DNA of 64,000 bases from positions 62,001-126,000 of the forward strand of contig MKWI01000014.1 in the NCBI GenBank assembly GCA_001899715.1, written 5' to 3'. Source of the DNA: Sphingobium sp. 66-54. Its GTDB lineage: Bacteria; Pseudomonadota; Alphaproteobacteria; Sphingomonadales; Sphingomonadaceae. Position 1 is the first letter of the stretch. Each line of letters starts with the position of its first letter. The notes below the pieces were generated by a model that was not told the DNA's origin, did no database searches, and was given only the letters and a program-made list of their open reading frames with translations. The position numbers were made by a program, and so were the translations under genes. Below, in pieces: positions 54,076 to 64,000 of this stretch.

Positions 54076-55698
54076 TCATGCAGCCAGCGCCGGCTTGCCG
54101 AGGATCATATCCGCTGCCTTCTCGGCGATCATGATGACCGGCGCATTGGTGTTGCCGCGAATGATGCACGGCATGGACGAGGCGTCGACCACCCGCAGCC
54201 CCTCCACCCCGCGCAGCCGCAACGCCGCATCAAGCACCGCATCGGCGCCGGTGCCCATCGCGCAGGTGCCCACAGGATGGCCCCCACTCATCACCGTGGC
54301 GCGCAGCCAGCCATCGATCGCTTCGTCGCTCGCCGCGTCCGGGCCGGGCGCCAGTTCGGCGGCGATCAGGCTGCGGGCCGGCTCGGTCTCGAAGAAGCGC
54401 CGCATGAAGCACATGGACTCGCGCAGCCGCAGCCGGTCGCTCTGCGCGCTCATGAAGTTGAGCAGCACGCGCGGCAGCGCCTCCGGCTCCGGCCCGCGCA
54501 GGCTCACCGCGCCCCGGCTGTCGGGCGCGAGCAGCAGCACCCCGGCGGAGAACTGGTGCCCCGCGCCCCTGCGCCAGCCGGGGAACCACGGCCGCGCCTG
54601 ATAGCTGGAGTGGACGATCTGGAATTGCAGGTCCGGCCGCTCCTGCGCCGCATCCGAACGCAGGAAGCCCTGCACGGACATGGGGCTCTGCGCCATGGTG
54701 CCGGTGCCGAACAGCCGCCAGCGCACCGCGTTCCACGCCAGCCGGTCGAGCCGCAGCCGGTCGTCGAACGTCACCGGACCGGACGCCGCCCAGAAGCTCA
54801 GCGCGATCGGATGGTCCTGCAAATTCGCGCCGACGCCGGGCAGGTCGACCAACGGCGCGATGCCCATCTCGCGCAGATGGGCCGCCGGGCCGATGCCGGA
54901 GAGCATCAGGATTTGCGGCGAGTTGATCGCCCCCGCGCTCAAGATCACCTCACGCCGCGCGCGGATCTCATGGCGCTGCCCGCCGCGCGTGAAGGCGACG
55001 CCCACCGCCCGGCCGCCTTCCACGATGATCCGCGTCACCAGCGCATTGGTCTCCACCCGCAGGTTCGCCCGCCGCTTCACCGGATCGAGGAAGGCGCGCA
55101 CCGTGCTGTGTCGCCGGCCGTTGCGGATAGTGCAGTCCGGGATGCCGAAGCCCTCCGGCCGGGCGACGTTGAAATCGTCCGTCGCGGCATGGCCCAGGCG
55201 CTTGGCGGTCTCGATGAAGGCGGGGAACAGCAGCGGGTCCGGCGCCATGGCGGAGACGTGCATCTCGCCCGCTCCGCCATGCTCCGCGCTTTCGCCCCGC
55301 CAGTTGGTCTCCGAGCGCCTGAAATAGGGCAGCACGTCGTCATAGCCCCAGCCGGGCAGGCCGCTGTCGCGCCAGCCGTCATAATCGGCCGCCGCGCCGC
55401 GAATATACATGGTACCGTTGATCGACGAGCAGCCGCCCAGCACCTTGCCGCGCGGCACCGGCTGGCTGCGCCCGTCCATATGCGGGTCCGGCTCGCTCTG
55501 GTTACCCCAGATGAAGCGGTCCATGGCGGAGGCCTGCATCCAGGTGAGCGGCATGTCGATCATCGGGTGCCGGCACTCGCCGCCCGCCTCGATCAGCACG
55601 ACACGCACGCCGGGGTCCGCGCTCAGCCGGTTGGCAAGCACACAACCCGCGCTGCCCGCGCCCACGATGATGAAATCCGCCCCGCCGCTATCGCCCAT
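54076..55698 (-). CDS. GMC family FAD oxidoreductase (choline dehydrogenase-like)
   Basis: A 540-residue flavoprotein. The ADP-binding loop I-I-V-G-A-G-S-A-G-C-V-L-A-N-R-L is at residues 9-24. G-K-V-L-G-G-C-S-S-I-N-G-T-M is near residue 83, and the C-terminal H-P-V-G-T-C-A-M-G carries an active-site His. The family oxidises alcohols to aldehydes. ATG 55698 is chosen because G-G-A-D-F-I-I-V-G-A-G follows directly; a longer frame starts at 55752. It is divergent from the NTF2-like gene. Confidence 0.88.
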   Translation of the reverse strand: MGDSGGADFIIVGAGSAGCVLANRLSADPGVRVVLIEAGGECRHPMIDMPLTWMQASAMDRFIWGNQSEPDPHMDGRSQPVPRGKVLGGCSSINGTMYIRGAAADYDGWRDSGLPGWGYDDVLPYFRRSETNWRGESAEHGGAGEMHVSAMAPDPLLFPAFIETAKRLGHAATDDFNVARPEGFGIPDCTIRNGRRHSTVRAFLDPVKRRANLRVETNALVTRIIVEGGRAVGVAFTRGGQRHEIRARREVILSAGAINSPQILMLSGIGPAAHLREMGIAPLVDLPGVGANLQDHPIALSFWAASGPVTFDDRLRLDRLAWNAVRWRLFGTGTMAQSPMSVQGFLRSDAAQERPDLQFQIVHSSYQARPWFPGWRRGAGHQFSAGVLLLAPDSRGAVSLRGPEPEALPRVLLNFMSAQSDRLRLRESMCFMRRFFETEPARSLIAAELAPGPDAASDEAIDGWLRATVMSGGHPVGTCAMGTGADAVLDAALRLRGVEGLRVVDASSMPCIIRGNTNAPVIMIAEKAADMILGKPALAA

Positions 55699-55788
55699 GC
55701 CGGTGCCCGTCCTCTCCCCACGGGCTTGCACGCACCCGCCTGTGCCGGTCATAAGTCAGCGGGGCGGCAACGCAAGAGGGAGAGGATC

Positions 55789-56178
55789 ATGGCCTACACG
55801 CCAGAGGAAGACGCCAATCTCGCGCTGGTGCGCGGCCTGTTCGACGAGGTGCTGAACCCGATGGACGCGAGCGCGGTCGATCGCTTCATCGCCCCGGACT
55901 ATATCCAGCACAACCCTAATGTCGAAACCGGCAGCGCGCCGCTCAAGGCGTTCCTCGACCATATCAAGGCGGTGAACCCGGAGGGCGTGCACGACGTGAA
56001 GCGCATGTTCGCGGACGGCGACCATGTCATCGTCCACTATCACGTCCGCCGCTGGCCGGGCGATATCGGCTGGGCCGTGGTCGACATCTTCCGCATCGAG
56101 AACGGCCTCATCGCCGAACATTGGGACGTGGCGCAGGACGTGGTGGTGGAGGGGCCGAATCCGAATGGGATGTTCTAA
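55789..56178 (+). CDS. SnoaL/NTF2-like protein
   Basis: A 129-residue alpha+beta cone-fold protein. F-I-A-P-D-Y-I-Q-H-N-P near residue 37 and I-A-E-H-W-D-V-A-Q-D near residue 111 are the signature of the SnoaL-like polyketide-cyclase/ester-hydrolase-like group (YybH/COG4922). GAGGGAGAGG precedes the ATG. The function of the subgroup is not defined. The flanking 56179-56360 is empty. Confidence 0.8.
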   Translation: MAYTPEEDANLALVRGLFDEVLNPMDASAVDRFIAPDYIQHNPNVETGSAPLKAFLDHIKAVNPEGVHDVKRMFADGDHVIVHYHVRRWPGDIGWAVVDIFRIENGLIAEHWDVAQDVVVEGPNPNGMF

Positions 56179-56360
56179 GGGGAGAGATAAGCGGTTATGA
56201 GGTGGGAAGCGACCATCTCTGCGCTTCACAGGACATTGTCTCGGGACTCAATTAGTGGACTGAAAACTTTCGGTTGCCGGGTCGTGCAAGTCAACGTTCG
56301 GCAATCGCCCCATCAATTACCCGTAATCGTGTAAGGACACTGGACATTCGATGGAACGCA

Positions 56361-56915
56361 TCAGGATTTCCCGCTAGAATTTGCCGTATCTCGCCAACCA
56401 TTAATCAGAGCATCGAGGCTGCGTATAAAACTTAACTCCGGCTTGTTCTCCGTCAACTTCGGATCATGCGGCATTATCGTCCAGCCCGTGGCGAGAGTCA
56501 TGGCCGATCGTTGCGCATCGAAAGCCAAGGAACGCTCACATCCGCGAGCGATCAAACCTTCGCTCATGATCTCCGAAAACTCGCCCACTACAGCCTGATC
56601 CATTCTTGCCTCGATCATCAACCTCCTGATGTCGCGCGTTTCCTGTTGGTGCCTGTAAACCGTCAATGCGAGTCCGCGTAGCCAGTCCTCCCAACCCTCG
56701 GCAGGAGGCACGTCCGCCAATATGTTGCGAAAGAGCTGCTCCGCCATGTGTCCAAGCAACTCGCCCTTGTTTTTCACATGCCAATACAAGGACGGCGCCT
56801 TGATCCCCAGGGCGTGCGACACGTTGCGAAGACTGACGGCTTCGAACCCATCCCTGTCGAGGATAGCCAGCGCCGCATCGACGATTGTGGATTTATCAAT
56901 CCGGGCCCTTGTCAT
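56361..56915 (-). CDS. TetR family transcriptional regulator
   Basis: A 184-residue repressor. The N-terminal helix-turn-helix (residues 20-44, S-L-R-N-V-S-H-A-L-G-I-K-A-P-S-L-Y-W-H-V) and the C-terminal TetR_C-type ligand domain resemble the classical TetR branch. It is divergent from a secreted serine hydrolase gene. The palindrome ACTAAC-ACC-GTTAGT at 56934-56948 lies between the two starts and is the probable operator for both. Base composition is more AT-rich than in the neighbours. Confidence 0.88.
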   Translation of the reverse strand: MTRARIDKSTIVDAALAILDRDGFEAVSLRNVSHALGIKAPSLYWHVKNKGELLGHMAEQLFRNILADVPPAEGWEDWLRGLALTVYRHQQETRDIRRLMIEARMDQAVVGEFSEIMSEGLIARGCERSLAFDAQRSAMTLATGWTIMPHDPKLTENKPELSFIRSLDALINGWRDTANSSGKS

Positions 56916-56933
56916 CGCGCCTTTGTGGGCTAA

Positions 56934-56948
56934 ACTAACACCGTTAGT
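56934..56948. promoter_or_regulatory. Probable TetR-type operator
   Basis: ACTAAC-ACC-GTTAGT is a perfect 6-bp inverted repeat with a 3-bp centre. It lies 18 nt from the regulator ATG and 26 nt from the serine hydrolase ATG, suiting repression of both. Confidence 0.7.
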
Positions 56949-56974
56949 CTAATGTAATTCGATTGAGAGAACCA

Positions 56975-58381
56975 ATGCGAATCATCGGGGGATGCCTTGT
57001 TGCCTTAGCCTTGGGGCTCCTGCAGCCTCCTATTGCCACGGCGCAGGAGCCCCACGTGCCCTCCGCAGCCGTTCCACCAAAGCCGTTAGTTTCCGCCGAG
57101 AACGTGTTTCACGAATGGCTCGCGGCATTCAATTCTGGCGAGAAGTCCGCGATCAAGTCGTTCTATGCGAAGCACCTCAGTGATCCAGAAGCGAGGTTCC
57201 CGCTCGACCTCGCGATAATGAGTTGTGGCTTCGATCCGGTTCGCATTGAAAGCCGCACCAGATCAAACATCAAGGTCTTGCTGATCGAGCGGTGTTTCCC
57301 TGCCCTCCAGCGATTAACTATCGAATTGGGCGCTGAAGGTGAGACAAAGCTGGCGAAATTCAACCTCTCTCCATTTGCGATGCCAGTAGAAACGGCGAAC
57401 AACTATATTACAAGCTTCGCGGACAGGCTGGAACAGCGCGGAGAATTCGCGGGCTCTCTGCTTCTTATACAGAATGACGTACCGCAAGTGACTCGTGGAT
57501 GGGGGACCGCCAATGAAAATTCGAAGGCTCGGATCACATCTGATACGCCGATGTTTCTTGCTTCAGCGGGGAAGATGTTCACGGCTGTTTCCGTGCTGCA
57601 ACTCGTTGAGACCGGCAAGATTGATCTCGATGCACCGCTCGGCACCTATCTGACCGACTATCCCAACGCCGAGATGGCTCAGGTGACTATTCGCCAGTTA
57701 CTGCAGCACCGTGGCGGGACCGGAGATATCGGCATTCTGGCACGAGGGGAGGGTGATAATCGGGCGCGGGCGCGCACCATCGCGGATATCATTGCGCTGA
57801 ACGGCAATCGCGCTCCAACCTTCGCGCCCGGAACGCGGATGGAATATTCGAACTATGGCTTCCTTTTGCTGGGAGCGGTGGTCGAACGGGTGAGCGGTCA
57901 AAGCTATTATGACTATGTTGAAGACCATGTTTTCAAGCCCGCCGGCATGACCCACGCTTCCTTCCCTAACCTCGACCATCTCAATGGAATCGCAACGGGC
58001 CAGACGACCTTCTATGGCGATGAGGATAAACTTGTTTCCAACCTCTCGGTCTTGCCTTGGAAGGGAACGCCGGCTGGCGGCGGCGTTGCAAGCGCCAACG
58101 ATATGCACAAGTTTATTGATGCCTTGCGCTCGGGCAAATTGCTTTCTCCAGCCATGTTTCAGTTGGCCCGCACGCCCAGCGAAACTCCATGGTATGGCAT
58201 GGGCTTCATCCTGCCTTCCTTATCTGATGCATATTGGGGGCACGGAGGCCAATCCTACGGAATGGACGTAGCGACTTATTACGCCACCGGCTTCAATGCC
58301 CACTTCATCTGCCTTTCGACTAGGGATTGGGGTTGCACACGCCTCATGGCTGCTTGGAGGATTACCGGACTAACGCAATAA
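56975..58381 (+). CDS. Secreted serine hydrolase of the beta-lactamase family
   Basis: A 468-residue exported protein with a signal peptide ending I-A-T-A-Q. An N-terminal domain of about 130 residues is followed by a class C beta-lactamase-like domain: S-A-G-K (SxxK) near residue 196, Y-S-N near residue 290 and H-G-G near residue 424. It could act on cell-wall peptides, esters or beta-lactams; the sequence alone does not decide. ATG 56975 is preferred over TTG 56963. Codon use is more AT-rich than in the neighbouring genes. The divergent TetR gene suggests ligand-induced expression. Confidence 0.82.
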   Translation: MRIIGGCLVALALGLLQPPIATAQEPHVPSAAVPPKPLVSAENVFHEWLAAFNSGEKSAIKSFYAKHLSDPEARFPLDLAIMSCGFDPVRIESRTRSNIKVLLIERCFPALQRLTIELGAEGETKLAKFNLSPFAMPVETANNYITSFADRLEQRGEFAGSLLLIQNDVPQVTRGWGTANENSKARITSDTPMFLASAGKMFTAVSVLQLVETGKIDLDAPLGTYLTDYPNAEMAQVTIRQLLQHRGGTGDIGILARGEGDNRARARTIADIIALNGNRAPTFAPGTRMEYSNYGFLLLGAVVERVSGQSYYDYVEDHVFKPAGMTHASFPNLDHLNGIATGQTTFYGDEDKLVSNLSVLPWKGTPAGGGVASANDMHKFIDALRSGKLLSPAMFQLARTPSETPWYGMGFILPSLSDAYWGHGGQSYGMDVATYYATGFNAHFICLSTRDWGCTRLMAAWRITGLTQ

Positions 58382-58395
58382 TGGCGGGCGCCCCC

Positions 58396-58782
58396 TCACT
58401 CGCTAACCACCGCCTCCGCCTCGATCTCCACCTTCCACTCCGGCCGGTAGAGCGCGGCGATGGCGACCAGCGTGCCGGTCGGCCGCGTGGCCTTGAGCGC
58501 GCGGGTGAAGGCGGCGCTCACCGCGTCGGCGTCTGCAATGTCGGTGACGAACATACGCACGCGCACCACGTCCGCCGCGCTGCCGCCGAGCGTCTCGATA
58601 TGGCGGATGATCTCGGCGAAGCACATGTCGGCCTGCTCGCCCGCATCGGCCGGCACCGTGCCGTCCGGCCGGGTCGCCGTGGTGCCGGAGACGACGATGC
58701 GGTCCCCCACCCGCAGCGCGCGGGTGAAGCCGATCTCCTCCTCGAACGGCGACAAGGACGGGATGCGGCGGCGGTCGGTCAT
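58396..58782 (-). CDS. RidA (YjgF/UK114) family protein
   Basis: A 128-residue protein. G-D-R-I-V-V-S-G-T-T-A near residue 26 and V-V-R-V-R-M-F-V-T-D-I near residue 71 match the RidA family. C-terminal P-T-G-T-L-V-A-I-A-A-L has the Gly/Thr found where canonical RidA has the enamine-binding Arg in R-x-x-V, so it may belong to an Rid2-7 subfamily. GGGGAGGAG precedes ATG 58782. The gene follows lon on the same strand at a distance of 28 nt. Confidence 0.85.
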   Translation of the reverse strand: MTDRRRIPSLSPFEEEIGFTRALRVGDRIVVSGTTATRPDGTVPADAGEQADMCFAEIIRHIETLGGSAADVVRVRMFVTDIADADAVSAAFTRALKATRPTGTLVAIAALYRPEWKVEIEAEAVVSE

Positions 58783-58810
58783 GGCTGTCTCCTCCCCATA
58801 GTTGAGAAGC

Positions 58811-61251
<2,441 letters not shown>

Positions 61252-61252
<1 letters not shown>

Positions 61253-61671
61253 CAGCGGCGCCCTCCTTTCGCCTTGTGCAGGGTGACGAGCAGGCAACCG
61301 TCCGATCCGGCGCGGCGCACATCCTCATAATGGCCGCTCGGCAACGGCAGCCGCCGCTCGAACCGGCCCTGTGGCAGCTCCAGCCGGTGGATCCGCGCCA
61401 CGCGCAGCTCCGGCGGCAGCAGCCGCTGGCCGCGCACAACGAGAACGCCGTCCTCGATGAACGCTTCGGTCTGGTCGAGATCGACGCCCGGCAGGGCGAC
61501 GAACACCAGCACCTCGTCGTCGGTCTCGATGAGGTCGGCGGGCGGCTCCCAATGCACCGTGCCGCCGCGCACGCGCGCCGGGGCGTAGCTCTGGTGGTGG
61601 AGGCGTTGCATCCTGTCCAGCAGGCCGACAGCATCCGCCCACATCCAATGTTCAGACCGCCCGTCGCTCAT
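61252..61671 (-). CDS. Small heat shock protein Hsp20/alpha-crystallin family
   Basis: A 139-residue chaperone. The alpha-crystallin domain spans about residues 40-130, with V-L-V-F-V-A-L-P-G-V-D-L-D near residue 54 and the modified A-x-x-x-N-G-V-L segment as F-I-E-D-G-V-L-V-V-R-G near residue 70. GGGACGAGG precedes ATG 61671. Overlap with lon suggests joint heat-shock induction. Confidence 0.85.
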
Positions 61672-61742
61672 CCTCGTCCCTTCCGCTGGCCGGCCCGGTA
61701 CTGATGGCACCGCGCGCCTGTCCGTCAATAAGCTCGCCCTTC

Positions 61743-61772
61743 AATAAGGAAGCTGCGGCGGCGAATTTCAAG
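61743..61772 (-). promoter_or_regulatory. Possible heat-shock promoter of hsp20-lon
   Basis: On the minus strand CTTGAAA (61772-61766) matches the RpoH -35 element, and CCTTAT follows about 19-20 nt after CTTG. The spacing is a few nt longer than the usual alphaproteobacterial pattern, so this is only a candidate. Confidence 0.35.
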
Positions 61773-61858
61773 GCGAAAGCGCGGATGGCTCCTCCATTCG
61801 GCGGGCACCGCATCTTTACCGCTGACAAGCCGCACCAAAGCGCCTATCGGGCAGCGCC

Positions 61859-62260
61859 ATGAGCTGGCTGATTCGGCAATCGGGCATGGCGCGCGGCCTT
61901 TTCGTCGCGGCGGCGGTGCTCGTCCTGGCGCTGCGGACGCTGGTGCCGACCGGCTTCATGCCCGTCGCGCATGAAGGCAGCATGGTCATCCAGCTCTGCA
62001 CCGGCACCGGCCCGGCCACCATGGTAGTCGATCTCGGCAAGGCCGCGCCGGCACCGGGCGATCAGCATAAGGCCGGGGACGGCCTCTGCCTCTTCGCCTG
62101 CGCCTTTGCCGGCGGCCTGCTCGCCATCGCGGCCTTTGTGGTGCTCGCGTCCCTGTTGATGCGGGCGCGGCCGCCCTACGGCGCGGCCATCGCGGACCTT
62201 ACGGTCCACCGCCTCGCCGCGCCTCCGCCACCGGCCATCGGCCCACCCCTGACACTCTGA
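61859..62260 (+). CDS. DUF2946-like membrane protein, copper-associated
   Basis: A 133-residue protein with an N-terminal membrane helix (12-28), L-V-P-T-G-F-M-P, a Cys in I-Q-L-C-T-G, and a C-L-F-A-C-A-F-A motif before the second helix (80-100). This layout is that of DUF2946 proteins, often encoded beside copper TonB receptors. The next gene is such a receptor. A role in copper handling is inferred from family context. Confidence 0.7.
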   Translation: MSWLIRQSGMARGLFVAAAVLVLALRTLVPTGFMPVAHEGSMVIQLCTGTGPATMVVDLGKAAPAPGDQHKAGDGLCLFACAFAGGLLAIAAFVVLASLLMRARPPYGAAIADLTVHRLAAPPPPAIGPPLTL

Positions 62261-62268
62261 ACGCCCGC

Positions 62269-62293
62269 GCGGCGAACGCTCTCCGTTCGCCGC
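62269..62293 (+). promoter_or_regulatory. Hairpin between the DUF2946-like and TonB receptor genes
   Basis: GCGGCGAACG and CGTTCGCCGC form a perfect 10-bp stem around a 5-nt loop, 9 nt past the DUF2946 stop and 66 nt before the receptor ATG. It may be an attenuator, a processing site or a weak terminator. Confidence 0.4.
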
Positions 62294-62358
62294 GTTCTTG
62301 CGCGCGTGCATGGTCCGCATGGGCTGCCCGCGCATCGTCAGAGCTTTCGGGAATCTTC

Positions 62359-64000
62359 CATGCGCACCCTTTCTATCGCGCTTGCGGCTGGCCTGGTCGC
62401 GGTGCCTGCATTTGCCCAGCCACCGGCCGATACCGCACCGGACGAGGCAGGCGGCGCCATCCTCGTCGTCGGCCAGCGGATCGCGCCGTTCACCGTTGCG
62501 CCGCGCGGCCTCGCCGTCTCGCTGGGGCAGGCCCAGTTCGACGCGATCAACGCCGCCAATGTCGAAGATCTGATGAAATATGCGCCCAACTTCTATGTGC
62601 GCAAACGCTTCGCCGGGGACGACAACGCCGTGGTCGCGCTGCGCGGCGCCAACACCATCCAGAGCGCGCGCACCATCGTGCTGGTCGATGGCTTCCTCGT
62701 CTCCAACTTCCTCGGCAACCGCTGGGACTATCCGCCCAAATGGAACGTCGTCGGGCCCTCGGAGGTGCGCCAGTTCGACATCGTCTATGGCCCTTACTCG
62801 GCGCGCTACGGCGGCAATTCCATGGGCGGCGTCATCTCGGTGAGCACCCAGCCACCGGAGGGCACGGCCGTTCAGGCCAGCGTACAGGCGATGTTCCAGC
62901 CCTATCGCGAATATGGCGTGGACGAGAGCTTTGCCGGCACTAGCGCGGAGGCGAGCGCAAGCTGGAAGCAGGCGAGCGGCCCCTGGCGCGTGCGCGCCGG
63001 GGTCCGCCATTTCGAGAATGTTGGCCAGCCGATGAGCTTCAATCTGCTCACGCCGGCGACCGGCACCGGCACACCCGTCACCGGCGCCTATGCGGACGAC
63101 CGGCTGGCGACGCCGGTGTTTGGCGCGGCCTCGCCGGTCCATGTCGCGCAGGATCAGGCGCGGCTCCGCCTCGGCTATGAGAGCGCGGACGGCTGGACGG
63201 TAGAAGCGCTCGGCTTCCTCTGGCTGACCCGGCAGACCCTCACCGATCCGCGCAGCTTCCTCACCGGCACGGACGGCCACCCGCTCACGCAGGGCAAGGT
63301 GAGCTTCGCCGGGCAGACATGGAACGCCACCGGCCTCAGCTTCTCGACTATGCGCCGCACCGAATATCTCGCCGGCCTGAAACTCGCCGGGCCGGTCGCC
63401 GGCTGGGCGCTCTCCGCCAACCTCTCGCACTACGGCATCCCCCGGCAGGACAGCCGCAGCTCCACCAGCTACGCAACCGGCGCGACCAATGGCGCAGGCA
63501 CCCGCACCGTCCAGCACGATCCGGGCTGGTGGACGGGCGACGTGACGCTCGACCGCAGGCTCGGCGCGCACCGCCTCGCCGCCGGCCTCAACGCCAACCG
63601 CTATGAAACCGCGCAGGAGACGGTCAACACGAGCCACTGGCGCAGCGCCGCCGATCCCGCCTTCAATGCCGCCACCTACGGCAAGACCAGCCTGTGGGGC
63701 CTGTGGGCGGAGGACGCGATCGCACTCGGCGAGGGCGTCACCCTCACCGCCGGGCTGCGCTATGACCGCTGGCGCGCGTTCGCCGGCGGCATCGCCGCGC
63801 TTTCCGGCGGCGCCCGCGTGGACGCCCGCTACCCCGCCCGTCACGGCGACTCCGTCAGCCCCAAGCTCAGCCTGCAAGCCGCGCTTCCCGGCGCCATCGA
63901 CGCGCAACTGAGCTTTGGCACCGCGACCCGCTTCCCCACCGTGGGCGAATTGTTCCAGGGCCGGTTCGACACCATTGCCGGCGCTATCGACCCGGACAGT
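62359..64000 (+). CDS. TonB-dependent receptor, probably copper-related (3' end outside the window)
   Basis: An open frame runs from ATG 62359 to the window end (547 codons) without a stop. It has a signal peptide ending V-P-A-F-A-Q, the TonB box-like I-L-V-V-G-Q, and a plug domain with A-L-R-G-A-N, Y-G-P-Y-S-A-R-Y-G-G-N-S-M-G-G-V-I-S-V and the start of the barrel. Gene order DUF2946-receptor is typical of copper-linked outer membrane receptors of the OprC/NosA type. The gene is cut by the window edge, not truncated. Confidence 0.85.

Noticed and set aside
53887..56178. 763-codon open frame on the plus strand
   Set aside because: Only its 3' end (from 55789) is the NTF2-like gene; the rest is antisense to the GMC oxidoreductase gene and crosses the inverted repeat.
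61844..63907. 687-codon open frame on the minus strand
   Set aside because: It is antisense to the DUF2946-like and TonB receptor genes, both recognisable by motif.

Overview
The window is high-GC DNA with dense gene packing, many 1-4 nt gene overlaps, two TonB-dependent receptors, entericidin-type lipoproteins, DUF2171 and DUF2585 proteins and an extensive REP-like repeat family. Together these suggest an alphaproteobacterium of the order Sphingomonadales (Sphingomonas, Sphingobium, Novosphingobium or a relative). That placement is an inference from gene content. No rRNA, tRNA, CRISPR array, integrase or transposase was seen.

Region 1 (1 to about 23.3 kb) is a catabolic block built around a TonB receptor. 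It holds the end of a hydroxypyruvate-isomerase-like gene, a tartronate-semialdehyde-reductase-like gene and an FMN 2-hydroxyacid oxidase. It also holds four paralogous ~290-residue carboxymuconolactone-decarboxylase-like (CMD-like) proteins, two in each of two divergent operons, an HD-domain metalloprotein, a protein of unknown family and an MFS carrier. Further genes encode a serine hydrolase, an SMP-30-like beta-propeller lactonase, a D-2-hydroxyacid dehydrogenase, an aldo/keto reductase and a fused DhaK-DhaL kinase. The last genes are a ketopantoate-reductase-family protein, a two-subunit Rieske oxygenase and an EthD-like protein. Five promoters share one architecture: a -35 of TTGNNN type, a 16-17 bp spacer carrying the palindrome ATTTATC-NN-GTTAAT, and a -10 close to TAATAT. 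A sixth palindrome precedes the dehydrogenase gene. I read the block as one regulon under a repressor encoded elsewhere, for import of an unidentified substrate and its breakdown to three-carbon intermediates.

Region 2 (about 23.5 to 36.5 kb) looks like core genome: DUF488, a thioredoxin-like protein, glycolate oxidase glcDEF, DUF2171, small envelope proteins, nrdB without an adjacent nrdA, two entericidins, DUF2585 and gmk. Region 3 (36.9 to 42.5 kb) has two translationally coupled MetE-like genes, a VOC protein, WrbA, and a class III CoA-transferase divergent from a citryl-CoA-lyase-like gene. The divergent promoter carries two 13-bp palindromes.

Region 4 (42.6 to 52.6 kb) holds a yejABEF-type peptide ABC importer and an otsB-GH15-otsA trehalose operon. 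Region 5 (52.7 to 58.8 kb) has an aromatic-acid-type MFS carrier, a perfect 29-bp inverted repeat, a GMC oxidoreductase, an NTF2-like protein, a divergent TetR/serine-hydrolase pair of lower GC content, and a RidA protein. Region 6 (58.8 to 64 kb) has hsp20-lon and a DUF2946 protein followed by a TonB receptor that runs off the window end, probably a copper uptake pair.
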